Part shown: positions 1 through 5,601 of the stretch, piece after piece
Numbering within the stretch: position 1 is the stretch's first letter
Layout of the letters: the number at the start of each line of letters is the position of its first letter
Assembly (NCBI GenBank): GCA_947446155.1
Contig: CANFFZ010000123.1
Span: forward strand, 1 to 5,601
Reading direction: 5' to 3'
DNA: 5,601 nt
From: Chloroflexota bacterium
Lineage (GTDB): Bacteria; Chloroflexota; Dehalococcoidia; UBA2979
Made by a program: the position numbers and the translations under genes
Notes under the pieces: model-generated
What the model saw: only the letters and a program-made list of their open reading frames with translations
What the model was told of the DNA's origin: nothing
Databases searched by the model: none

Positions 1-969
1 CGCGATCGTCACGCGGTACTTCGAGGCGTACTCCGACATCGTCTTCACGTCGCGCGCGAGTTCGATGAAGGCCTCGTTCTCCACTCGGGAGCAGGAGGGG
101 CAGGAGATGATGTTGAGGCCTTCGCCGAAGTTGGCGGGCACGGAACGGAAACGGCCGTTCGCGATGTCGGTGAGCAGTTCGCGCCCGACCGTGATCTCCT
201 GGCCTTTGTCCTCGAACGGCAGGGTGAGCGAGACCCGGATCGTGTCGCCGATGCCCTCGGCCACCAACTGTTCGAAGGCGATGCGGGTCTTGATGATGCC
301 ATCGGGTGGCATCCCCGCCTCGGTCACACCGAGGTGCAGCGGGACGTCCGGGCGCTGCGAGGAGAAGCGGCGGTTGCCCTCCACGACCTTGCGCCAGTCG
401 GAGTCCTTCAGCGACACGACGAAGCGCTGGAAGCCGAGGTCGTCGAGCATCTGCGCGTGTTCGAGCGCGCTTTCCACCATCGCGCCGACATCGTCGTGGC
501 CGAACTTGGCGGACTTCTCGGGGTCGACGGAGCCGCAGTTCACGCCAACGCGCAGCGCGATGTCGTGCTTCGCCGCGACGTCCGCGATGAAAGCAACCTT
601 GTCGCGCACGCTCTTTTCGCGCTCGTGGTGGTGGAGGTGGCCGGGGTTGTACCGGACCTTGTCGACCAGCGGCGCCACGAGGGCGGCCAGCCGATAGTTC
701 TCCTGCAGGTCGACGGAGAGGGTCGCGCCGAGTTCGCGCGTCTGTGCACGGATCTCCGCGAGCGCGTCGACGTCCTTGCGGCTGTCGATGGCAATGCGGA
801 TGACGTCGGCGCCGGCGGCGTGGATCAGGCGCACCTGCCGCACGGTGGCCTCGATGTCCTGAGTGCGGGTTGCCGCCATCGACTGCACGGCGATGGGCGC
901 GCCGCCGCCGATCTGCGTCTGGCCGACGCGGACGGCGCGGGTGGGCTTGCGGCGGGCGGTCATCGGCAT
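1..969 (-). CDS. ispG: 4-hydroxy-3-methylbut-2-enyl diphosphate synthase (flavodoxin/ferredoxin), 3' end cut by window
   Basis: IspG (GcpE) is the [4Fe-4S] enzyme that converts methylerythritol cyclodiphosphate to HMBPP, the next-to-last MEP pathway step, in the cytosol. The frame is open from 969 to the left edge and gives 323 residues without a stop. Recognisable blocks are PIAVQSM (25-31), RYNPGH (106-111), VGVNCGSV (141-148), VSLKDSD (185-191), [15 protein letters not shown] (210-224) and [11 protein letters not shown] (238-248). [10 protein letters not shown] (286-295) carries the first two cluster cysteines, Cys290 and Cys293. The third cysteine, in the GCxVNGPGE block, should lie just beyond the left edge. 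Two in-frame ATGs compete, at 969 and 963. I chose 969 because GGGAG sits 6 bases upstream of it; starting at 963 would drop two residues. The gene follows rseP after about 57 bases and shares the MEP pathway with dxr in the same cluster. It differs from the E. coli protein in having NYRLA where E. coli has FDYR, and Cys145 in the VNxGS block. I read these as features of a subfamily. Confidence 0.96.
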   Translation of the reverse strand, partial: MPMTARRKPTRAVRVGQTQIGGGAPIAVQSMAATRTQDIEATVRQVRLIHAAGADVIRIAIDSRKDVDALAEIRAQTRELGATLSVDLQENYRLAALVAPLVDKVRYNPGHLHHHEREKSVRDKVAFIADVAAKHDIALRVGVNCGSVDPEKSAKFGHDDVGAMVESALEHAQMLDDLGFQRFVVSLKDSDWRKVVEGNRRFSSQRPDVPLHLGVTEAGMPPDGIIKTRIAFEQLVAEGIGDTIRVSLTLPFEDKGQEITVGRELLTDIANGRFRSVPANFGEGLNIISCPSCSRVENEAFIELARDVKTMSEYASKYRVTIA

Positions 970-975
970 CGAGGG

Positions 976-980
976 CTCCC
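976..980 (-). promoter_or_regulatory. Shine-Dalgarno site of ispG
   Basis: GGGAG on the minus strand ends 6 bases before the ATG at 969 and 12 bases before the second in-frame ATG at 963. The spacing favours the upstream start. This is a motif reading only. Confidence 0.6.
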
Positions 981-1026
981 AGCGTGCGAGGTCGGACGCG
1001 TCAGGCTCAGGGTAGCGCGCCGCACG

Positions 1027-2253
1027 CTAGCCACCGTCAACGATGCGTGAGATGTCCGCGAATGTGACCACGATGGCGAGCAGCAGGAATGCAGCCATTC
1101 CGACGAGGTGGACCAGCGCTTCCCGCTCCGGCCTGATCTTCCGCCCGCGTCGGACGACCTCGATGAGGACGAACAGGACACGGCCGCCGTCCAGCATGGG
1201 TAGCGGCAGCAGGTTCAGGATGCCGAGGTTGATCGACAGCAGTGCGGCCAGTTCCAGTAGGGGCGAGATTGCGCCCGCTGTGGTCTCCGAGGAGCGGGCG
1301 ACCTCGCCCGTGGTCTGGGCGATGCCGACGGGGCCCTGGAACTGCGGGCGCGTCGTCCCCTTCACCCAGCCCACGATCTCGTTGCGGGCGAGGATCAGCG
1401 TCTGCCACGTGAGCACGGCGCCGTTCGGGACCGCCTCCCACGGTGGCTGCGAGACGGTCACGGTGTACGGACGGCCATCCAAGGGGTTCACGGATTCGGG
1501 GGCGATCGAGATCCCCGTCGGGCCCTGGCCTTCGGGCGGAGCCCAGCGGGCGTACACCGGCACGGTGACGCGCTCGCCGGCGCGGCGCACGACGACGTCC
1601 ACCGTCTTGCCCTGGTAGATGCGCACGAGGCGGCTCGCTTCGGCGAGGTTCTTCGTGTCGTACGAGCCGACGCGGAGGATGACGTCGCCCTCGCGTAAGC
1701 CCGCCGCCGCGGCTGGGCTCTCGGCTGCGACGGCGGTGATGCGCGCCTGCCCCTCGTCTTCCTGGTGCGGGATCATCAGTGCGGCTGAGAGCAGCACCAC
1801 GGGGAGGATAAGGTTGATGACGGCGCCCGAGGTCAGGATGATCAGCCGCTGCCAGCGTGGCTTCGCGGCGAGCGAACGCGGGCTCGCGGCATTCTCTTCG
1901 CCCTCGAGGCGGACGTAGCCGCCGAGCGGCAGCCAGTTCACGGCGTATTCGGTCTCCCCGATTCGCTTTGCGAAGATGCGCGGCGGGAAGCCAAAGGCGA
2001 ACTCGTGGACGCGGACGCCGAAGGCCTTCGCGGTGAAGAAGTGGCCCGCCTCGTGCACCATGACGACGCCGAGCATGATCGCGAGGAACAGCACCGCGCT
2101 GGTCATCGCGTCCCGCGCCATCACGAACCCGATGACGAACCCGGCCAGGACGATCGCCGCGGTGATCCACGTCTGCATCGGCGGGCGGCCGCCGGTCGTT
2201 GGAGCGTCGTCCGCTGCTTCAGCCGAGGCGCCATCGCGCCATTCGTCACGCAT
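1027..2253 (-). CDS. rseP: RseP-like site-2 intramembrane zinc metalloprotease (M50 family)
   Basis: This is a membrane zinc protease of the RseP/RasP family, which cuts anti-sigma factors or leftover signal peptides within the membrane. The substrate here is unknown. The 408-residue protein has the zinc motif HEAGH (67-71) inside a hydrophobic segment at about 50-72, the LGGYVRL loop (110-116), a membrane segment at about 137-160, and one PDZ domain at about 165-235 (SPAAAAGLREGDVI). GPVGI lies at 307-311. The third active-site block, LPMLDGGR with the zinc-binding Asp355, lies at 351-358 after a hydrophobic stretch at about 330-350, and a last membrane segment spans about 381-398. There is only one PDZ domain, whereas E. 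coli RseP has two. An extra hydrophobic segment (about 27-46) and a hydrophilic 25-residue tail precede the HEAGH helix. The start is the ATG that overlaps the dxr stop by one base (TGATG), which implies translational coupling. A TTG codon directly upstream and an ATG at 2178 are alternatives; the latter has no visible Shine-Dalgarno. Confidence 0.95.
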   Translation of the reverse strand: MRDEWRDGASAEAADDAPTTGGRPPMQTWITAAIVLAGFVIGFVMARDAMTSAVLFLAIMLGVVMVHEAGHFFTAKAFGVRVHEFAFGFPPRIFAKRIGETEYAVNWLPLGGYVRLEGEENAASPRSLAAKPRWQRLIILTSGAVINLILPVVLLSAALMIPHQEDEGQARITAVAAESPAAAAGLREGDVILRVGSYDTKNLAEASRLVRIYQGKTVDVVVRRAGERVTVPVYARWAPPEGQGPTGISIAPESVNPLDGRPYTVTVSQPPWEAVPNGAVLTWQTLILARNEIVGWVKGTTRPQFQGPVGIAQTTGEVARSSETTAGAISPLLELAALLSINLGILNLLPLPMLDGGRVLFVLIEVVRRGRKIRPEREALVHLVGMAAFLLLAIVVTFADISRIVDGG

Positions 2254-3404
2254 CAACGCACCCCCGCCGCAACACGGCTATCCACGAACTGTCGTCCCCA
2301 CGCTTCGGCGGCGAGCAGCGCATCGAGGTCTTCGGTGCGCTGTGCCCGGTGGGCGTCGAGGGCTTCGGCGAGCAGGCGGGCAATCTCGGTGAAGCGGATG
2401 CGGCCAGCGAGGAAGTGCGCGACCGCGGACTCGTCCGCGCCAGAGACGGCGGCGGCGGAAGTGTCATCGCGTCGCCCGGCCTCGATGGCGATGCCGAGCG
2501 CCGGGAAGCGGGCCGCGTCGACCGTACCGAAGGTGAGGCTGCCGCGCTTCGCGAGGTCGAGGTCGGGCACTGGCTTCGCGGCGCCTCGGTCGGGGTAGGT
2601 GAGCGCCACCTGGATGGGGAGGCGCATATCCGGCTCGCCCAACTGCGCCTTCACGGAGCCGTCGCGGAACGTGACCATGCTGTGCACGACGCTCTCGCGG
2701 TGCTGCAGGATGTCGATGCGATCGAGCGGGATGTCGAAGAGCCAGCGCGCCTCGATCGCCTCGAGGCCCTTGTTGAACAGCGTGGCGCTGTCGATCGTGA
2801 TCTTCGGGCCCATCTTCCACGTGGGGTGGGCGAGCGCCTGTGCCGCCGTGACAGCATCGAGGGCCGTCGGGTCGTAGTCGCGGAAGGCGCCACCCGAGGC
2901 GGTCAGCGTCAGGCGCTCGACGCTCTCCGGCGCTTCGCCCCAGAGGCACTGCCAGATCGCGGAGTGTTCGGAGTCCACCGGGCGGAGTTCGGCGCCGAGG
3001 GCGCGTCCAGCATCGAGGGCGGCACGTACGGCGGGCCCGCCGACGACCAGCGTCTCCTTGTTCGCGATGGCGACGCGCTTGCCCGCGCGGAGCGCGGCGA
3101 TGGTCGCGGGGAGCGAGGCGAGGCCGCTGGTGGCGACGAGGACGACATCGACGTCGTCGCGGGTGGCCATCACGTCGAGTGGCTGCCAGGCGGCGGAGGT
3201 TTCGGCGCGCAGCGAGTCAGAGTCGCGGCCGGGGCGGGCGAAAAGGGCGGCGGGGGAGAACTCGCGTGTCTGGGCGTGCAGGAGGCCCGCGTTGCCGCCG
3301 GCGGCGAGTGCGACCACCTCGAAGGCGTCGGGCAGCGCGCGCACGACATCGAGCGCCTGCTGACCGACGGAACCGGTGGAGCCGAGGATCGCGAGCCGGA
3401 TCAT
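2253..3404 (-). CDS. dxr: 1-deoxy-D-xylulose-5-phosphate reductoisomerase
   Basis: DXR (IspC) rearranges and reduces 1-deoxyxylulose 5-phosphate to methylerythritol 4-phosphate with NADPH and a divalent metal. This is the committed MEP step, in the cytosol, and the target of fosmidomycin. The 383-residue length is normal for the family. The NADPH loop GSTGSVG lies at 8-14 and ANKETLV at 114-120. The metal and substrate blocks are VDSEHSAIWQ (143-152, metal ligands Asp144 and Glu146), SGGAFR (170-175), HPTWKMGPKITIDSAT (193-208) and NKGLE (211-215, third ligand Glu215). The helical C-terminal domain follows. The frame is open upstream to 3524, but that stretch overlaps cdsA and lacks family sequence. 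The ATG at 3404 begins exactly at the expected MIRLAILGSTG. Its Shine-Dalgarno is weak (AGG, 6 bases upstream). The stop overlaps the rseP start by one base. The usual NAANE block near the C-terminus reads SGADE (321-325), a mild departure. Confidence 0.98.
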   Translation of the reverse strand: MIRLAILGSTGSVGQQALDVVRALPDAFEVVALAAGGNAGLLHAQTREFSPAALFARPGRDSDSLRAETSAAWQPLDVMATRDDVDVVLVATSGLASLPATIAALRAGKRVAIANKETLVVGGPAVRAALDAGRALGAELRPVDSEHSAIWQCLWGEAPESVERLTLTASGGAFRDYDPTALDAVTAAQALAHPTWKMGPKITIDSATLFNKGLEAIEARWLFDIPLDRIDILQHRESVVHSMVTFRDGSVKAQLGEPDMRLPIQVALTYPDRGAAKPVPDLDLAKRGSLTFGTVDAARFPALGIAIEAGRRDDTSAAAVSGADESAVAHFLAGRIRFTEIARLLAEALDAHRAQRTEDLDALLAAEAWGRQFVDSRVAAGVR

Positions 3405-3450
3405 GGCGTGCCTGCGCTCGTTGCGATGGCGTCTGCGCGGAGGTGGGGTG

Positions 3451-4227
3451 CTACAGCCATCGCACAGACCAGTATAGGCAAACGCCGACGATGAGCACCG
3501 AATCGAGGCGGTCGAGCAGGCCACCGTGGCCTGGCAGCCAGCTGGACATGTCTTTCACATCCAGCGTTCGTTTGAGCGCGGACTCCAGCAGGTCACCTGT
3601 GATCGCCGCGACCGGTAGCAGCAGCGCCACTGCAGCAGCGGAGTGCCCGAGGCCGAGGTCGAACGCCCCGTGCGCGACCACAAAGGCGATCGCACCGAAG
3701 ACAAGCCCCCCGACGCCACCCTCCCAGGTTTTCTTTGGTGACACGGACGGCCAGAGCAAGTGCTTGCCGAAGAGCCGTCCGACGGCATACGCGCCAGTGT
3801 CGGTCGCAAACGTGGTGGCAAAGAGCACGATGCACCACGCTCGGCCATCCTCGATGCCCCGCAGCAGGATGACGTGCGCGCCGAGGGCGACGTAGAGCGT
3901 CGCGCCGAGCCACCAGCCGGCGTTGGTCGCGGCGATGCGCCCACGCGGGTGGAGGAGGAGTGCGAGGGTGATGGCGGCCATCGTGGCGAAGGGCAGCACA
4001 GGGAAGTTCGGCATAGCGCGCGAGGCGGCGGCGAACAGCGCAACGGCGGCGGCGGCACTCATCGCGTAGGCGGTGGAGCCTTCCGGACTCGCGGCGCGGA
4101 CCATCTCGTAGGCGGCGGCGGCGAGGATGAGTGTGACGGCGGCGGCGAAGACCGGCTCGGGAGCGGCAAGGAGGAGGGCGAGGAGCGGAAGCCCGACGGC
4201 CGCGACCAGCAGGCGCTGACGCAGCAT
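3451..4227 (-). CDS. cdsA: Phosphatidate cytidylyltransferase (CDP-diacylglycerol synthase)
   Basis: CdsA is an integral membrane enzyme that joins phosphatidic acid and CTP to give CDP-diacylglycerol, the precursor of most bacterial phospholipids. The protein has 258 residues, typical of the shorter members, and is rich in Ala/Leu membrane segments (about 5-40, 55-70, 78-93, 105-123, 172-187 and 198-210). The conserved C-terminal half is clear: ATDTGAYAVGRLFGKH (141-156), SPKKTWEGGVGG (163-174) and GDLLESALKR (211-220). The family signature runs from Ser216 to Asp242 and includes DVKD (223-226), LPGHGGLLDRLD (231-242) and the metal-binding acidic residues. The ATG at 4227 lies 4 bases after the frr stop. 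I see no good Shine-Dalgarno within 5-12 bases, so translation is probably coupled to frr. uppS, a common neighbour between frr and cdsA, is absent. A 46-base gap without clear structure separates this gene from dxr. Confidence 0.97.
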   Translation of the reverse strand: MLRQRLLVAAVGLPLLALLLAAPEPVFAAAVTLILAAAAYEMVRAASPEGSTAYAMSAAAAVALFAAASRAMPNFPVLPFATMAAITLALLLHPRGRIAATNAGWWLGATLYVALGAHVILLRGIEDGRAWCIVLFATTFATDTGAYAVGRLFGKHLLWPSVSPKKTWEGGVGGLVFGAIAFVVAHGAFDLGLGHSAAAVALLLPVAAITGDLLESALKRTLDVKDMSSWLPGHGGLLDRLDSVLIVGVCLYWSVRWL

Positions 4228-4231
4228 GGTG

Positions 4232-4789
4232 CTAGACCGACAGGAGCTCGCGCTCCTTCTCCTTTGCCATCACCTCGATCTTCTCGACGTACTGCTGGGT
4301 GAGGCGGTCGATCTCGGCGGAGGCGTTGTCGCTCTCGTTCTCGGAGATGCTGCCGTCCTTCAGGGCCTTCTTGACCTCGTCGTGGGCGTGACGGCGGATG
4401 TTGCGGACGGAGACGCGCGACTCCTCGGTCTTGGTGTGGACTTGCTTCGTCATCTCCTTGCGCCGCTGTTCGGTGAGCGGGGGGATGGGGAGGCGGATGA
4501 TGCGACCGTCGCTATTCGGCGTGATGCCAATGTCGGACGCCTGGATTGCCTTGATGATCGCGTCCACCGTGGTGCGGTCGAAGGGCGTGATGCTGATCAG
4601 CTGCGCCTCGGGCGTGGCGAGGTTGGCGAGCTGGATGAGGGTCATCTTCGCACCGTACACATCGACCATGAGGTGCTCGACGAGGGCGGTGGAGGCGCGG
4701 CCGGTGCGCACGCCCGTGAGGTCGCGTTCGAAGGCGTTCACGGCGCCTTCCATCTTGCCTTCGGCTTCGAGGAGGATCTCGTCGGTCAT
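4232..4789 (-). CDS. frr: Ribosome recycling factor
   Basis: RRF binds the post-termination ribosome and, with EF-G, splits it into subunits so that it can be reused. The 185-residue length is the family norm. Helix 1 of the three-helix bundle carries the GVRTGRAS motif (26-33). The beta domain follows, with DVYGAKMTLIQLANL (43-57) and ITPFDRTT (67-74), then GITPNSDGRIIRLPIPPLTEQRR (88-110, in which DGRIIRLPIPPLTEQRR is most conserved). The C-terminal helices contain RNIRRHAHDEVKK (129-141), with the arginine-rich stretch that contacts 23S rRNA in the family, and end in KEKERELLSV. The frame stays open far upstream, across tsf, but only the part from 4789 resembles RRF. AGAGG ends 5 bases before this ATG, which favours it over an in-frame ATG at 4816. 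pyrH, which usually sits between tsf and frr, is missing; a strong hairpin fills part of the gap instead. Confidence 0.98.
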   Translation of the reverse strand: MTDEILLEAEGKMEGAVNAFERDLTGVRTGRASTALVEHLMVDVYGAKMTLIQLANLATPEAQLISITPFDRTTVDAIIKAIQASDIGITPNSDGRIIRLPIPPLTEQRRKEMTKQVHTKTEESRVSVRNIRRHAHDEVKKALKDGSISENESDNASAEIDRLTQQYVEKIEVMAKEKERELLSV

Positions 4790-4794
4790 CGCGA

Positions 4795-4799
4795 CCTCT
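4795..4799 (-). promoter_or_regulatory. Shine-Dalgarno site of frr
   Basis: AGAGG on the minus strand is 5 bases from the ATG at 4789. It decides that start against the in-frame ATG at 4816, which would add nine residues before the conserved RRF N-terminus. Confidence 0.6.
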
Positions 4800-4820
4800 A
4801 GGACTGCGCGGGTCATGGGT

Positions 4821-4860
4821 GAGGGCGAGCGTACCGCAATCCTGCTGGGCGCTCGCCCTC
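4821..4860 (-). promoter_or_regulatory. Perfect 11-bp inverted repeat (hairpin) in the tsf-frr gap
   Basis: GAGGGCGAGCG (4821-4831) and its exact complement CGCTCGCCCTC (4850-4860) enclose an 18-base loop. The transcript would form a very GC-rich hairpin that starts about 21 bases after the tsf stop and ends about 31 bases before the frr ATG. No run of U follows the stem, so it does not look like a standard intrinsic terminator. It could be an attenuator, a block to 3' exonucleases that protects the rpsB-tsf message, or a processing site. The inverted repeat is certain; its role is inference. Confidence 0.5.
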
Positions 4861-4881
4861 GAATGGCTGCTGTGAAGGCGG

Positions 4882-5388
4882 CTACTTGCCGCCGATCTCG
4901 AAGCGGGAGAAGCGGGCGATGCGCACGTTCTCGCCGGTGGTGGAGATCACGTCCTGAAGCAGGTCGGCGATGGACTTCTTGCTGTCCTTGATGAAGGCCT
5001 GCGTGAGGAGGGCGTTCTCCTCCTTCGTGCCGGGCGCGCCATCCGGGACCTCGTCCGCGGTCAGGGCGAGCGGGCTCATTGCGGCGACCTGCATGGCGAC
5101 GTCGCGGGCGAGGCCCTTGAACGCGTCCGTGCGGGCGACGAAGTCGGTCTCGCACTGCAGTTCGACGATGGCGCCGATGCGGCCCTGGCCGTGGATGTAG
5201 GCCTCCACGATGCCCTGGCCGGTCTCCCGGTCGGAACGCTTCGCGGCAGCGGCAACGCCGCGTTCGCGCAGGAGTTCCTTGGCCTTGTTGAAGTCGCCAC
5301 CGGCTTCCTCAAGGGCCTTCTTCGCGTCCATAACGCCCGCGCTGGTCTCCTCGCGGAGCCGCTTCACGTCCTCAGTGCTGATAGCCAC
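4882..5388 (-). CDS. tsf: Translation elongation factor Ts, short single-core form
   Basis: EF-Ts is the nucleotide exchange factor that releases GDP from EF-Tu in the cytosol. The protein has an N-terminal UBA-like domain (about 1-50; DVKRLREETSAGVMDAKKAL at 7-26), then the core domain with AIVELQCETDFVAR (73-86). Asp82 and Phe83 match the pair that inserts next to the magnesium site of EF-Tu in E. coli. At 168 residues it is far shorter than E. coli EF-Ts (about 280) and has one core subdomain, like Thermus-type and other short EF-Ts proteins that work as dimers. The end is natural, not truncated, since it closes with RIARFSRFEIGGK and a stop. I chose GTG 5388 as start because GAGGAG lies 7 bases upstream and the product then begins MAIS, as many EF-Ts do. 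The ATG at 5394, two codons earlier, is only one base from that site but remains possible. The motif usually written TGAGxMD reads TSAGVMD here. Confidence 0.97.
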   Translation of the reverse strand: MAISTEDVKRLREETSAGVMDAKKALEEAGGDFNKAKELLRERGVAAAAKRSDRETGQGIVEAYIHGQGRIGAIVELQCETDFVARTDAFKGLARDVAMQVAAMSPLALTADEVPDGAPGTKEENALLTQAFIKDSKKSIADLLQDVISTTGENVRIARFSRFEIGGK

Positions 5389-5395
5389 AGTCATG

Positions 5396-5401
5396 CTCCT
5401 C
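5396..5401 (-). promoter_or_regulatory. Shine-Dalgarno site of tsf, favouring a GTG start
   Basis: GAGGAG on the minus strand is one base from the ATG at 5394 but 7 bases from the in-frame GTG at 5388. Normal ribosome geometry prefers the GTG. A shorter GAGG pairing would leave 3 bases to the ATG, so both starts may be used. Confidence 0.55.
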
Positions 5402-5406
5402 GGCTG

Positions 5407-5428
5407 GCCCGACCACGCAGGGTCGGGC
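5407..5428 (-). promoter_or_regulatory. 8-bp hairpin just upstream of tsf ribosome-binding site
   Basis: In the transcript GCCCGACC and GGTCGGGC form a perfect 8-bp stem with a 6-base loop, ending 5 bases before the GAGGAG of tsf. There is no U tract. The position would suit control of tsf translation or processing between rpsB and tsf, but this is inference from structure alone. Confidence 0.4.
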
Positions 5429-5456
5429 GGGGATGCGGGCGCACGGGTCTGCCGCA

Positions 5457-5472
5457 CGCCCGAGGTCGGGCG
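5457..5472 (-). promoter_or_regulatory. 6-bp hairpin after the rpsB stop, sharing an arm sequence with the next hairpin
   Basis: CGCCCG and CGGGCG form a 6-bp stem with a 4-base loop, 5 bases after the rpsB stop codon. Its left arm and loop contain CGCCCGACC, repeated at 5421-5429 in the second hairpin, so the two structures could exchange partners. Role unknown; a terminator is unlikely without a U tract. Confidence 0.35.
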
Positions 5473-5477
5473 CGGAA

Positions 5478-5601
5478 CTACTCCCGCGCCGCCTGGTACT
5501 GCTGCTCAACTTCGCCGACCGCGACGCCCTCGAGGACGGCGTCCGCGATGCGGCCCGTCATCAACTGGATGGCGCGGATCGCGTCGTCGTTCGACGGGAT
5601 C
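5478..5601 (-). CDS. rpsB: 30S ribosomal protein S2, C-terminal end only (5' part beyond window)
   Basis: S2 is a small-subunit ribosomal protein assembled late near the junction of head and body. Only the last 40 residues are visible, preceded by one base of an earlier codon. They begin with [11 protein letters not shown], the conserved S2 block in which the substrate-like Asn-Asp-Asp-Ala run is near invariant, followed by [12 protein letters not shown] and a short charged tail ending in QQYQAARE and TAG. The order rpsB then tsf is one of the most conserved pairs in bacteria and supports the call. The stop lies 83 to 89 bases before tsf, depending on which tsf start is used. Confidence 0.96.
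   Translation of the reverse strand, partial: IPSNDDAIRAIQLMTGRIADAVLEGVAVGEVEQQYQAARE

Noticed and set aside
970..1026. Possible stem CGTGCG/CGCACG and the palindrome GACGCGTC in the rseP-ispG gap
   Set aside because: The arms are only 6 bp with a loop of about 32 bases, and the 8-base palindrome is expected by chance in GC-rich DNA.
334..1050. Plus-strand open frame (238 codons) opposite ispG
   Set aside because: It mirrors the conserved ispG frame and has no recognisable domain. It is best explained as a shadow of codon bias.
2199..3494. Long plus-strand open frame (431 codons) opposite dxr
   Set aside because: It lies antisense to dxr, whose motifs are complete. Long antisense frames are expected in GC-rich DNA, and its product is low-complexity, rich in Arg, Gly and Glu, with no recognisable domain.
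3405..3524. Upstream extension of dxr by 40 codons
   Set aside because: It would overlap the end of cdsA, adds a Cys/Ser/Arg-rich stretch unlike DXR, and the family N-terminus begins exactly at the ATG at 3404.
3760..4801. Two plus-strand open frames opposite cdsA and frr
   Set aside because: Both are antisense to genes with full family signatures. One product is a Gly/Glu/Arg-rich low-complexity string and the other mirrors frr.
4821..4860. Intrinsic transcription terminator after tsf
   Set aside because: The stem is strong, but no U-rich run follows it on the minus-strand transcript, so I list it as a hairpin of unknown role.
4861..4881. Promoter for frr in the tsf-frr gap
   Set aside because: I found no convincing -35/-10 pair at a normal spacing; the surrounding sequence is too GC-rich and the partial matches are weak.
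4790..5155. Upstream extension of frr into tsf
   Set aside because: The added sequence is an out-of-frame reading of tsf and the intergenic hairpin. RRF length and the AGAGG site both fit the start at 4789.

Overview
The window is a GC-rich, tightly packed bacterial chromosome segment in which every gene I can support lies on the minus strand. In transcription order (right to left) it holds the end of rpsB, then tsf, frr, cdsA, dxr, rseP and most of ispG. This is the widely conserved translation / envelope-lipid / isoprenoid cluster, and both edge genes are cut by the window. I see no mobile elements, CRISPR arrays, tRNAs or rRNAs, and no gene-free stretch longer than about 100 bases.

Layout: rpsB (ribosomal protein S2) ends at 5478. 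An 83-89 base gap with two hairpins and a repeated arm leads to a short, single-core-domain tsf (EF-Ts). A gap of about 92 bases with a perfect 11-bp inverted repeat leads to frr (ribosome recycling factor). frr is followed after 4 bases by cdsA (CDP-diacylglycerol synthase), then 46 bases to dxr (DXP reductoisomerase). dxr overlaps rseP (site-2 intramembrane protease) by one base, and after about 57 bases comes ispG (HMBPP synthase), which runs off the left edge.

The genes serve three linked jobs. S2, EF-Ts and RRF act in ribosome function. CdsA makes the activated phospholipid precursor and RseP is an envelope protease. DXR and IspG are two steps of the MEP pathway for isoprenoid precursors. 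The short spacings, the TGATG overlap and the common strand suggest transcription as one or a few long mRNAs.

Two genes that often belong to this cluster are absent: pyrH (UMP kinase), usually between tsf and frr, and uppS (undecaprenyl diphosphate synthase), usually between frr and cdsA. The organism is most likely a high-GC bacterium from a lineage with short EF-Ts. A Chloroflexota (Dehalococcoidia-like) source fits the short EF-Ts, the IspG sequence style and the gene order, but this is inference and other phyla remain possible.

I do not see a previously undescribed system. The points most worth a second look are the missing pyrH and uppS, the strong tsf-frr hairpin, the competing repeat arms ahead of tsf, and the extra N-terminal membrane segment of the RseP homologue.
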